A stretch of 64,000 bases of DNA from Hordeum vulgare subsp. vulgare (taxonomy: Eukaryota > Streptophyta > Magnoliopsida > Poales > Poaceae), in assembly GCF_904849725.1 (NCBI RefSeq), contig NC_058520.1, positions 325,139,186 through 325,203,185 of the forward strand. The letters are read 5' to 3'. The notes under the pieces were generated by a model. That model made no database searches and was not told the origin of the DNA. It worked only from the letters and a program-made list of their open reading frames with translations. Shown piece by piece: positions 48,607 through 57,436 of the stretch. The position numbers were made by a program, and so were the translations under genes. The first letter of the stretch is position 1; each line of letters opens with the position of its first letter.

Positions 48607-50200
48607 ACATATTCATGACAAGATGCACAATAAAATAAGATGCATGTCCATTTCAATTATGCAAAGGCATGACAAGCACAACAATTAATACTACACATTA
48701 AATGAAGCTCAATATGCAATGGGTGGCATATTGACGAAACACCATATTTGAATTACTTATTTTCACTCCCGTTTAGGTACACAACAACATTATATGTTGT
48801 TAAACATGGCAAGAGGTGAAGCATAAATAAACTACACTAGCTAGGCATATTAAATGAGGTCGGAAACAACATATACCATCTCCGAAAGGACCACATATGT
48901 TAATTTTAAAATCTGTCCAGATCTGATATAAACATATTTTATATTTATTAAACAGAAAAATAAAGTGGAGCATGTGATTCTACATGTCATTCTCGTCGAT
49001 TTACATATATGAAACATTTTAATCGGAGCTACAGTTAATTAGCTATGAGGGAACCCGTTTTAACATGCAATTAATGTAAATTCAATGAAACAACAAGTTA
49101 AATATTTGAAACACATGTGAGAGTTGGATATTGTGAATCTACATGAAATTCTACTCATTTTACATGTCTAAAATATTTTGATCCGATGCATAGGTAATTA
49201 ATTATGAGCATTTTAAAAACATATGCATGTTTGTGTAATTCTGAAAAGCACTAAATAATTGATATAATTGCATGAGGAACAAAAACGTATGCGGGCCGCA
49301 ACCAATGAGCGTTGGATAGCACAACAACGCCCGAGGCGGAGCATAGGCAATAGGAGTGGGTCTAGACCGGATGGGGTGCTCACCATGGGCCAGGTGTGGC
49401 CACTCGGTGGGGAGCTGAAGCTGGGCTGGCTGTGGGCTGCTGCTGGGCCGGCGTTGGCGGACCTGGACCGAGGAGGTCGCGAGGCCCATGCGGGAGCTAG
49501 GAGAGGAGCTCGTCCCCGACCTCCTGCGAGGCCGAGGCGACAACAAGGTCGGCGGTTGCCGGCGAGGCAGGCAAGGCCGACACGCAGAGGCTTTGAGGAC
49601 AGACGGCTCTTGCCGGGATCCGTAGGATCCGTTCCTCGGCGGGGTCTCGCGGCGCGGGGCGAGGGGCGGCGAGCTACGGGCTGTCCATGGTGGAGCTTCA
49701 GGCGACCATGGCGTTCCTGCACAAAGCATGGAGGAAGAGATGAGAGGGAGAGGGAGCAGCACGGGAGGAAGGACCGGGGCACGGTGGGGCTAGCCTTGGA
49801 GGTCGCCGACGACGGCCCGACCGTAGCTGGCCGGCGCGGGGGAAGGCCATCGGGAGTCGGGGCTCGCGCGGCTGGAGGAACTCAGGGCTTCGGGGCTTGC
49901 TGCGAGCGAGCGACAGCGGTTAGAGCCCACGAGGGCCCCGGATGGGCCTTGCGGGCCGCTGCTGGAGGTGGGAGGCAGCTCGGGCTGGCGGCTAGGTTTG
50001 GGGGCATGTATTTCGAGATGGGGAAGCTAGGGTTGACCAAATAGGCACGGGATGTTATTTAAATACGGAAGGGGGCTAGGGTTAGGGGAATCAGTCCGTT
50101 TTCGAATCATACGATCTCGATCGGACGGTCCGGAAGCGGAGGGGGCTAGCTAGGCTATGGTAGGATGTGTAGAGTGGTTTGCCACAGCCTAGACGCGTCC
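48607..50200 (-). mobile_element. LARD-2 LTR, segment 3 (towards its 5' end)
   Basis: It continues the LARD LTR in reverse: TATTCATGACAAGATGCAC, ATGGCAAGAGGTGAAGCATA, AGGCATATTAAATGAGGTCGG. Then comes the GC-rich leader (49280-50040), and a TTTAAATA (50058-50065) where the LARD-1 LTR has its TATA box. It is more diverged than the LARD-1 LTRs. The U3 start is not clear, and similarity fades between about 50190 and 50300. A 258-codon frame at 49268-50044 lies in the GC-rich leader and is treated as chance. Confidence 0.7.
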
Positions 50201-50317
50201 TGAAGGGCGCTGTCTGTTGCAGGTCCTATATGTGCGGCAGACCGGCCGTTCAATTATCTGTATCTTAACAAATCAAGTAGATCAGCAATCGGGACCGTGC
50301 GCCCATGTCGGCACAAG

Positions 50318-50326
50318 TTATATATG
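50318..50326 (+). promoter_or_regulatory. Putative TATA box of the LBD gene
   Basis: TTATATATG lies about 135 bp before the chosen start codon, followed by a CACGCGTACGCGCACGCGC tract (50342-50362) rich in CG. It would place transcription start near 50350 and exclude the in-frame ATG at 50297. Confidence 0.5.
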
Positions 50327-50458
50327 CGCAGATCCACCGGGCCACGCGTACGCGCACGCGCACATACGTGTAGGTTGCTTAGCTTTTTACTCCCGCCGCC
50401 ATCCACCTGGCCATTCCCGAAACCGATCTCATGTGCTGGCGCCGGCCCTGCCCCTGGC

Positions 50459-51223
50459 ATGTCCGCGACCCCGAGGCATCCGCCGGAAACGGCGGAGTCC
50501 TCCTCTGGCTTGTCGTCCTCCTCCTCCTATCCCCCGGTGGCAGCAGCAGTTGTGCCGGCTCAGCATCCGGCGTGCTCAGCGTGCAAGCACCAGCGCCGGA
50601 AGTGCGCGCCGGGATGCCCGCTTGCGCCCTATTTCCCCGCGGACAAGCCCGGGAGCTTCCGCAACTCCCACCGCCTCTTCGGCATCAAAAACATACTTCG
50701 GATCCTGACGACGGCTGGTCCGGAGAACCGGGACGACTGCATGAAATCCATACTGTACGAGGCCGACGCCCGTGCTTCCGATCCCGTGCACGGCTCGTGC
50801 GGCATCTGCCGGAGTCACGAGCGAGAGCTTGCCTCGGCGACGGCCGAACTCGCGCTCGTAAAGAAGCGGTTGCAGTTGCACGGGCACGCTGTGCAGAACC
50901 GCTCGGCGCCGGACGCTCCGGGATTCATCTCGCCGGACCAGCCGTGGATGACGCAGCCGCCGTTGATGTATCCGATACAGGAGGGGCAGCAGCAGGCGAT
51001 CTACGGCACCTCCGTACCGGCTGCTGCTGTGAAGATTGACGAGGACGCGACAATCGGCGTGAAGCTTGATGAGGACGATGTGATGTCAATGCAACATGAT
51101 GATCATGCCCAGGGCCGTACAGTCGTGGGAGCACATTATGGCAGAATTGAACCGCCACCGTCGTCGAGCTGCCGGTCTTCGGATACTTCGCCTCGCGGAC
51201 TTCTGAACCGTCGCGCATTTTAG
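50459..51223 (+). CDS. LOB-domain (LBD/ASL) transcription factor, class I, LBD22/LBD27-like
   Basis: Intact single-exon frame of 254 residues. The LOB domain occupies about residues 38-138. It has the zinc-binding-like block CSACKHQRRKCAPGC (Cys39, 42, 49, 53; CX2CX6CX3C), the PLAPYFPADKPGSFRNSHRL segment, the GAS-type block FGIKNILRIL, the conserved YEADARASDPVHG, and a leucine heptad (Leu124, 131, 138) for dimerisation. LBD proteins are plant-specific nuclear DNA-binding regulators of organ boundary, root, pollen and vascular development. The FGIKNIL and HGSCGIC wording suggests the pollen/vascular LBD22/27 branch, but this is from memory. The N-terminus is Ser/Pro/Ala-rich. The acidic C-terminus (KIDEDATIGVKLDEDDVM) may activate transcription. 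The start was chosen at 50459 because the in-frame ATG at 50297 lies upstream of the TATA box. Transposons flank it on both sides, and it is the only clear host gene here. Many family members have one intron; none is needed here. Confidence 0.9.
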   Translation: MSATPRHPPETAESSSGLSSSSSYPPVAAAVVPAQHPACSACKHQRRKCAPGCPLAPYFPADKPGSFRNSHRLFGIKNILRILTTAGPENRDDCMKSILYEADARASDPVHGSCGICRSHERELASATAELALVKKRLQLHGHAVQNRSAPDAPGFISPDQPWMTQPPLMYPIQEGQQQAIYGTSVPAAAVKIDEDATIGVKLDEDDVMSMQHDDHAQGRTVVGAHYGRIEPPPSSSCRSSDTSPRGLLNRRAF

Positions 51224-51239
51224 GTTTAAAAAAGTACAA

Positions 51240-51475
51240 TCCTGGTTAATTTCATTTTTATCGAAAGATAGATCGTGAGTTAGTAATCATGTTGGTTTCA
51301 AATTACATGGAAAAATGAAAGAAAAAAAAGTACGAAAAATGAAAAAAATGAAAGAAAAAAGTTTTGTTTCCAAAACCAAATTTATCATGCACCTGCTGCA
51401 TCCACAAAATGCGGTTATTTTCAATTTACAGGGAAATAAACCGTGTTTGTTTCAAGACAGTACTGCATTTAGATG
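51240..51475. other. Probable 3' flank of the LBD gene, no other feature
   Basis: AT-rich sequence with a long purine run of GAAAAAATGAAAGAAA type (51308-51362). It may hold the polyadenylation region of the LBD gene. No standard AATAAA signal stands out, apart from the GAAATAAACC at 51431. Confidence 0.4.
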
Positions 51476-51477
51476 TA

Positions 51478-51634
51478 CTCCCTCCGTTTCAAAATATAAG
51501 ACCTTTTAAAGATTTCATTAGAAGACTACATACGAAGTAAAATAAGTGAACCTATAATCTAAAATATGTCTATGTATCCGTATGTAGTTCATAGTGTAAT
51601 CTTTAAAAGGTCTTATATTTAGGAACGGAGGGAG
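51478..51634. mobile_element. Stowaway-type MITE, 157 bp
   Basis: The ends are CTCCCTCCGTTTCAAAATAT and the near-perfect inverse ATATTTAGGAACGGAGGGAG, flanked by TA on both sides (51476-51477, 51635-51636). The whole element can fold into a hairpin (AAGACCTTTTAAAGATT pairs with AATCTTTAAAAGGTCTT). This is the Tc1/mariner-derived Stowaway form common in grasses. Confidence 0.9.
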
Positions 51635-51792
51635 TAGTATTTTAGTATTGTGATGTGATATTGATTCATTCACCTTGGCTGACAGGAGAAGTAGCTGAAT
51701 TACTGATTTTTTAAACCAGGCTTATCCCCTTTTCATTATTATTTCCATATAACAGAAGTACAAGAGAGCTGCATTACTGATGGATTGTTATA

Positions 51793-51911
51793 CTCCCTAC
51801 GATTTTAAATATAAATCTTTCTAGAGATTTCACTAAAATATATTTATATACATTTGTATGTAGTGTTTTAGTGAAATCTCTAAGATGATTTGTATTTCGG
51901 AACGGATGGAG
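51793..51911. mobile_element. Stowaway-type MITE, 119 bp
   Basis: CTCCCTACGATTTTAAATAT at one end and ATTTCGGAACGGATGGAG at the other, with TA duplications at 51791-51792 and 51912-51913. AGAGATTTCACTAAAA pairs with TTTTAGTGAAATCTCT, giving a hairpin. The ends carry more changes than the neighbour at 51478. Confidence 0.85.
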
Positions 51912-51935
51912 TACATATGTTTTCTTGAACTGTTT

Positions 51936-52352
51936 AGAGCCTGTTTGGGACTGCTCTTTTCCTTTAAATTCAGCTCCGCTCTATAAAAGACAAGCCAACC
52001 AGGGTAGCTCCACGATATGATGCTCAGCAAAAAAACTAGAATCTGTGGTACAACTTTAAATTTTTTATAAAGCTTCTCAAAGGGTGCTCTAAAAAACTCT
52101 AGAAGCGAGAGTTGGGGGGAAATTACCTACCACTGTCACCAGTAAGTGGATACCTCTTCATTTCTTTCTCCTCAACCAATCAAATAGATTATTTCCACCA
52201 GATTTTCTATTCTTGAAGCTGGAGCTAGATGGAAGCCAGACATTCTCTTAATAGTGTTATAGCTTCTATATGAAACTGCTTTAAAATGAATTTGATGAAG
52301 TGAAGCTGATCTTGTTGAATTGAAGCAGTCATTGGATACATTTTTGGACTCT
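51936..52352. mobile_element. Possible hAT-type MITE
   Basis: AGAGCCTGTTTGGGACTGCT at the left faces a degenerate inverse, AGCAGTCATTGG...GGACTCT, at the right. Interior text such as TAAAGCTTCTC resembles a grass MITE that begins with AGAGCCTGTTTGG. The right terminus and target duplication are not clear. Confidence 0.4.
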
Positions 52353-52378
52353 GGTAGCGTTTTGAAAGCACTCATTCG

Positions 52379-52466
52379 CTTCAGAAATAGAACTGTTGAT
52401 TGCAGTAGTATTATTTTCTAGGCTTCAGAAATAGAACTATTGATTGCAGTAGTATTATTTTCTAGG
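52379..52466. repeat. Tandem duplication, 2 x 44 bp
   Basis: Copies at 52379-52422 and 52423-52466 begin CTTCAGAAATAGAACT and end ATTATTTTCTAGG. They differ at one base (ACTGTTG against ACTATTG), so the duplication is recent. Confidence 0.9.
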
Positions 52467-52537
52467 CGGCACTAGCGATAGCCGTAGGGAACTATTAACT
52501 TGAGTTTCATTTGTATTTGTGAGTCACAAATACAAAT

Positions 52538-52701
52538 TGTGACACCTTCGTAGTTTAATTTCTCACCGCTCGTAGTTTTAATCAATTTGTTGCTCACATA
52601 TAGGACCCATCCACCTGAGCTGTGACACCTTCGTAGTTTAATTTCTCACCGCTCGTAGTTTTAATCAATTTGTTGCTCACATATAGGACCCATCCACCTG
52701 A
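52538..52701. repeat. Tandem duplication, 2 x 83 bp (second copy just short of full)
   Basis: The units begin TGTGACACCTTCGTAG and end CCCATCCACCTGA. The first copy is at 52538-52620 and the second at 52621-52701; they appear identical over their shared length. This is a second recent slippage-scale duplication within 300 bp of the first. Confidence 0.9.
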
Positions 52702-52924
52702 CTATTCTTTTAGCACTGTTTGACATCTGTCCGCTGCTAGGCGGCATCCGGATGCATCTTGCGAAAAGCATCTGCATAGTCAGCCGTTGGATGCACGTAA
52801 TTGCAACGATCCATGCATATTTCCACAATCGTCTTTTAGATCACTGCATTGGTCTTTCATGTATCTCACACAACACGGTAGCATCCAGCACATTAATTTG
52901 AAGCATCGTCGAAGTATCGTCGGA

Positions 52925-53330
52925 GTGTCGCCGGTCGCCGCAGCACCGCCTCGCAGCAAGTTGCCCGTCGTCGTAGCACCGCCTCCCAACCCGTCGTTGG
53001 TCATCGCAGCACCTCCTCGCAGCACGGCGGCGACGTCGCAGCACCGCGTCGCGGCACGTCGCCGATCGTCGCAGCACCTCCTCACAGCATGGCGGCGATG
53101 TCGCTACCCGTGGTCGATCATCCCAGCACCGCCTCGCAGCAAGTCGTCGGTCGTCGCAGCACATCCTCGGGCGGCGACCTCGCAGCACCGCGTCGCGGCA
53201 CGGCGTCACCGAAGCAGCCCCAGCATTTGTCGCAGCACTGATTGCAGGACAGCGTCGCCATCGCACACCAACCCGACCTGTGGTCGCAACAACGCCGTCG
53301 CAGCTGAGAACTCGTCGCAGCATGCTATCA
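52925..53330. repeat. Degenerate TCGCAGCACC-rich tandem repeat
   Basis: Irregular copies of TCGCAGCACCGCCTCGCAGC and related words (GTCGTCGCAGCAC, GCGTCGCGGCACG) recur at spacings of roughly 20-60 bp. Reading frames stay open on both strands through it (52787-53377 plus, 53404-52841 minus), as expected for a GC-rich repeat, so they are not called as genes. Confidence 0.65.
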
Positions 53331-53555
53331 CAGCTGACCGATGTCGCAACATGCTGGCGAGATCCTGCTTCAATTGAGAAAGAGAGATGGGAGAAACTGA
53401 GCATGAAGATAATGAGTGCGGGGTGTGTGTGGTTGGAGAAAGTCAGAAAAGGATAAGAGCATGTCTAGTAGTGCCCTCAAACCCTTAAATCTAAAATTTG
53501 TTTTAAGGGTTGAGAATTGACCATTTTTGACACTTTTAAGGGTTGACAAACAGAG

Positions 53556-53637
53556 GCAAAGACTAGAACCCTCAAACCCAACCCTTATAACAGAATATTA
53601 TGTTATAAGGGTTAGGTTTGAGGGTTCTAGTCTTTGC
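53556..53637. repeat. Near-perfect 36-bp inverted repeat with 10-bp loop
   Basis: The arms are 53556-53591 (starting GCAAAGACTAGAACCCTC) and 53602-53637 (its inverse), with one mismatch and loop AGAATATTAT. The arm text GGTTCTAGTCT also occurs near the right end of the host Harbinger element (55003-55013), so the hairpin may be built from a duplicated subterminal region. Confidence 0.9.
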
Positions 53638-53845
53638 CCCAACCCCAATTCTTAAAACTGTCATTTGACATATCATAATTTTCACTAGCAAAACACAATA
53701 AACCTTCAAAGAAACACGGAAATAAAGATCATTGATGCATGGTTTAATAGTTTTTACATCACACAATCATCATCTTCCCCCTCTCATCGGTACCATCACC
53801 AAAAAGTTGCACTTGGCGCCATTTCCTAGACCACTTCCATGTCCA

Positions 53846-54829
53846 TCAAGCACCTCCATTGTCGCCGGTGGTGGAGTCTTCCACACCGCCATCGCCACCA
53901 CCACTCATCGGAGTGTCACCTCGAAGAGTAGAGGACGCACCACGGAATATCTTCTTCCTCTCCGTGATGTCCTCCTTGTACTCCTTCCACCACATCAATT
54001 GGTCTTCATCCATGTCCTTTTTGGACATCATCATGTGCTCCTTCTCTTCCATCATGAGTTCTTTCCATGCCTTTGCTTCTTTGACCTTGATCATCCTCTC
54101 CTCCAAGTCGGCCTTTCGCTTTGCATCTTCACGCCTTGCTTCAACTTGTGCAAGCTTCACCTCTTTCTTCTTCTCGTTGATAAGAAGCTTTGTCTCCAAT
54201 GTCTTCATTGTCAATGCCTCCTTTGACTTCATCATATGTTCTATCTTCTCCCTTATGCTTGACGCCTCTCCTTTCATCTTCTTCCTTAGCTTATCTTTCT
54301 TGTTTCCGGCGGGCTTGTGCTCGTTCCTTCCCTCCAAAGGGTTCGAGAGGAGGAGCCCCGATGTCCACCTCCGCTTCTTCAAGAAGCCCCATGAATGACG
54401 TTGACAGGGTAGGCATTCCGTCAAGCACCTCGTGCACGACGGGAGGAGGTGCGGGAGACGGGGTGGCCGGGGCGGGCGGGGCGACCGGGGCGGGCGTCGG
54501 CTTCTTCCTGGAGGTCGTCTTCTTCACCTTCGGCGCCGCTGCCCCCTTCGGCCCAAGTGAGGGCTTCTTCCTCACCTTTGGCGTCGCTGCGACCGGGTCG
54601 ACAGAGGCGACGACGGGGGCGGGCTGGGGAGGACGACGTGCTGGCCAGCACGCCGCCTCTTCACGCCGACGGCCAGGGCGACGGCCGGCGCGGGCGGAGG
54701 GAGCGCGGCCGCGGGCGGGGCGGTTGGGGTCACGGACGAGGCCGGCGGGCGAAGCTGCGGGGGCGGGGCGACGGGCGGAGGGAGGGAGGACGCGGGCGGG
54801 GCGGCGAAGGAGGTCGGCGGCGGCTCCAT
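53846..54829 (-). pseudogene. PIF/Harbinger ORF1-like protein (NAM-associated C-terminal type), decayed, Myb domain missing
   Basis: The likely start is the ATG at 54829 (MEPPPTSFAAPPASSLPPP), followed by a Pro/Ala-rich N-terminus and GVKRRRAGQHVV. The frame shifts near 54600 to one reading KVRKKPSLGPKGAAAPKVKK and EVLDGMPTLSTSFMGLLEEA. It shifts again near 54340 to a basic, helical C-terminus (54424-53846) with MKSKEALTMKTLETK, KRKADLEERMIKVKEAKAWK and WWKEYKEDITERKKIF. This N- and C-terminal wording is that of Harbinger ORF1/NAM-associated proteins, which in autonomous elements carry a Myb/SANT DNA-binding domain and help the transposase. Here the Myb segment that should lie between the two parts is absent, so the element is an internal-deletion derivative. 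Confidence 0.7.
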
Positions 54830-55097
54830 GGCTCTGGCGTCGGCGACGGGAGCTGCGAGGGCGGGGCGGGCGGCAGGAACTTTCCCTCCCGTGCAACAAA
54901 TTGTCGATTGTGGGTTGGAGCTGGGGTTCCCTCCCCAATCCTCACTTTTACAGATTGGGAGGGCAATCCTAGATCCAATTCGTAAATTTTTTTAAAGGTT
55001 TAGGGGTTCTAGTCTACGCGTTTTTTTCGTTCAATCCGTAAAAAACGGTTATTTCTGTTTATTTGAGAGTTTAAGAGCTCTACTAGACATGCTCTAA

Positions 55098-55467
55098 GAA
55101 AGGAGAAGAGGTAGCGGTGGGTGGGGTACTGGGAACATGTGTGAAACGGAGGACAAGCCTGGCAACAAGCTGGATGGTTGCATCCGACTGTCTTGGAGCG
55201 CTTTACTGTCATTCAGTTGATATCTCGAGATGATACAGAATGACTAGCATCTGCATAGTACAATGCACACAATTAAGATGCTCTATAGAACTAAAAATAA
55301 AAATAAAAATCACTTTGAGTGCAGCATGGCCAACCGTTTGCATCGGTGTTTGCTAGGGGCTTTTCTGGACGGTCTTGTTTGTGTGCTTTTCTAGATGGTT
55401 TGTTTTGTGTATGGGCAGATAGTACATGGTGTCGCGTTGTGCTGCTACGACTTTCACAGTTCGCTGC
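55098..55467. other. Low-copy-looking spacer
   Basis: No supported gene or element end. There are short frames on both strands only. AAAATAAAAATAAAAAT at 55292-55310 is a simple A/T tract. Confidence 0.4.
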
Positions 55468-55469
55468 TA

Positions 55470-55684
55470 CTCCCTCCATCACAGTGTATAAGGCGTGCAC
55501 GTGTATTTAGGTCGTCAATTTGACTCATATAAAATATATTGTTTAACATAAAAATTATATCATTAAAAAATAAAACATCTAAAGTTTCTAATGATATGTT
55601 TTTTGTAATATATGTCTCTTATTAAGTTGGTCAAATTGACGATCTAGATATACGTGCAGGCCTTATAAACTGAAACGGAGGGAG
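55470..55684. mobile_element. Stowaway-type MITE, 215 bp
   Basis: CTCCCTCCATCACAGTGTAT at the left and ACTGAAACGGAGGGAG at the right, TA on both sides (55468-55469, 55685-55686). The inner arms GTCGTCAATTTGACTCA and GGTCAAATTGACGATC are complementary. The core is unlike that of the MITEs at 51478 and 51793. Confidence 0.85.
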
Positions 55685-55686
55685 TA

Positions 55687-56052
55687 CTTGATTTTTTTCA
55701 CGCGTGTTTGGAAGCTGGGGCATGTCCGTGTTGCCGCCCTAGCTACTTACATCTGCCTCGGTTGTGCGAGAGGCGCTTGCTTGGACTTGGATTACCCACG
55801 CGTCGTATGTTATTGTCAAAACTCGCACATCTCGGGTAGGAGGATTGAGTTGTGAGAGCGGATCGAGGATAACAGCAGACAAACAATACGAGGTTTCTAT
55901 CTAGGTTCAGGCCCTCACTACGAAGGTAAGAGGTTCGGCCCGATCTATCATCATAGCATTACATCTTAATTATTCTTTAACATAATTATTAAAATGTTCT
56001 TTCTTAACGATGTAATTATTAAATTTATCCATGCACTCACTAGTAGCCTTAG
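55687..56052. other. Spacer with possible retroelement trace
   Basis: No gene. The phrase ATACGAGGTTTCTATCTAGG (55888-55907), followed by CAGGCCCTCAC, resembles text seen near the ends of some grass LTR elements, but neither end nor coding sequence can be assigned. Confidence 0.3.
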
Positions 56053-56054
56053 TA

Positions 56055-56285
56055 CTTCCTCCGTCACGGTTTAGAAGGCGTGCGTGCAAATTTTTTAAGA
56101 CCTAGCTGGTTATTGATTGACTGTGAAATGAGTTAAAAAATAACATTCACACTACGCATGTATATAGAAGTAGTACAACGGAGTACTAATTAACTGCTAG
56201 GAGTAGATGCAACGTGCCTTAATCTTTGTCTATTTTGAAAACGCACGCAAGTCTAATTGTGCCTTCTAAACCGTGACGGAGGGAG
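56055..56285. mobile_element. Stowaway-type MITE, 231 bp
   Basis: CTTCCTCCGTCACGGTTTAG at the left and CTAAACCGTGACGGAGGGAG at the right form a 20-bp inverted repeat with one mismatch. TA lies at 56053-56054 and 56286-56287. The Athila-like gag text starts immediately to the right. Confidence 0.9.
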
Positions 56286-57436
56286 TATAAGATTTATCAA
56301 TTTCATTAAAGGTATGGAGAGAATTTACCTCTACTACCTGTGTCGGGGGTGTCAAGTCCATGTATTTCTTCGATAGATAGTAATTTCTTGGCATCTTCAG
56401 TTTGAATACCCTTTTCTTTGATATATCTTTTGGCTGTTTGGATATCTTCAGGACTGAGGAATAGAATACCTCTCTTATTTTGAATAGGTTCCGATGGTGG
56501 TTCGAAAAGTGTCCAATCATCGGTATTTTGCAGTATGTTATTTAATAGTTCTTTAGCTTGTCCGACAATTCTTTTCTTGAAAACACAACCAGCACAAATA
56601 TCTAGGAAATTTCTAGAAGTATCGGTTAGTCCATTATAAAAGATATCAAGTATTTTACTTTTCTTTAGGGGATGATCACGCATAGCCCTAAGTAAGTGGA
56701 GATGCCTCCCCGAAGCTTGGGGGAGATTCTATTGTTCAATTTACACAAGTTAAATATTTCTTGTAAGGCAGCTTGTTTCTTATAAGCAGGGAAATATTTT
56801 TAGAGAAGTAATAAATCATATGCTAGGGATTACGCACACATCGAGGAGCAAGAGAAATGAACCATTCTTTATCCTCGCCTTGTAGCGATAAGGTAAAAAA
56901 AGATGAAGGATGTAATAGTAACGAATCTTTTCCGCATCAGTTAAGAAAGTAGCAATATCATTCAATTTAGTGAGATATCCAACAACAGTTTTAGTTTCAT
57001 AACCATGGAAAGGCTCAGACTCTACTATAGTAATTAACTCGCGGTTTATAGAGAATTCATAGTCCTTATCATTAACAAATATGGGAGAAGTAGCAAATTT
57101 AGGATCACGTTTCATTTTCTCCATCATAGATGTTTCTTTCAGTTTGCATCTTAGTTTCTTTAGACCATCTCCATTTTCACAAGCAAGAAAGTCTCTAAAT
57201 ATTTCCCCATCCATAACATAACCTTCAGGTAAATAAGGTAATTCCTATTTATTGGGAGAGCGAGCAGTAGTAGGTGATTCAAGATCTTTATCAGTTTCAA
57301 CATTTTCAAGTTCCTTAGCTTCAGCAATATCAGCACAAGTAATTCATTTAGTGGCATAGTTTTAGTTTCATCAAATATATCAGTAGTATCATCATTAATT
57401 CCAGAAGTAGCGCACCATCAAGTTCAAGTGATATAG
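56286..57436 (-). pseudogene. Athila/Sabrina-like gag, second copy, broken by a solo LTR
   Basis: The pieces are 57214-56816 (MDGEIFRDFLACENGDGLKK, then DYEFSINRELITIVESEPFH) and 56683-56306 (ILDIFYNGLTDTSRNFLDIC, RGILFLSPEDIQTAKRYIKE). These are homologous in order and wording to the gag at 7160-8884. A frameshift lies after ILHLFLPYRYK, and the capsid core between the pieces is degraded. The N-terminal coding sequence continues beyond the inserted LTR at about 58968-59090. The left end coincides with a Stowaway MITE. Gag forms the particle shell in intact elements. Confidence 0.78.

Larger units (their letters stand above)
53457..55094. mobile_element. PIF/Harbinger-type non-autonomous element, 1638 bp
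   Basis: The terminal inverted repeats are GAGCATGTCTAGTAGTGCC at the left and, read inverted, GAGCATGTCTAGTAGAGCTC at the right. The 3-bp duplication TAA lies at 53454-53456 and 55095-55097. That combination is characteristic of PIF/Harbinger. The interior carries a decayed ORF1-type gene on the minus strand and a long hairpin near the left end. No DDE transposase is present. Confidence 0.88.

Noticed and set aside
49268..50044. 258-codon open frame on the plus strand just upstream of the LBD gene
   Set aside because: It lies in the GC-rich leader of the LARD-2 LTR, antisense to the element. Overlapping frames are open on the minus strand (49762-49202, 49782-49213), and the Arg/Gly/Ala-rich product has no domain. 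Base composition explains it.
50297..50458. 54-residue N-terminal extension of the LBD frame
   Set aside because: The extension begins upstream of the TATA box at 50318, is Arg/Pro-rich, and is not expected before a LOB domain.
52787..53404. Long frames on both strands (196 and 187 codons)
   Set aside because: They arise from the TCGCAGCACC repeat, which lacks stops in several frames. The products are low-complexity.
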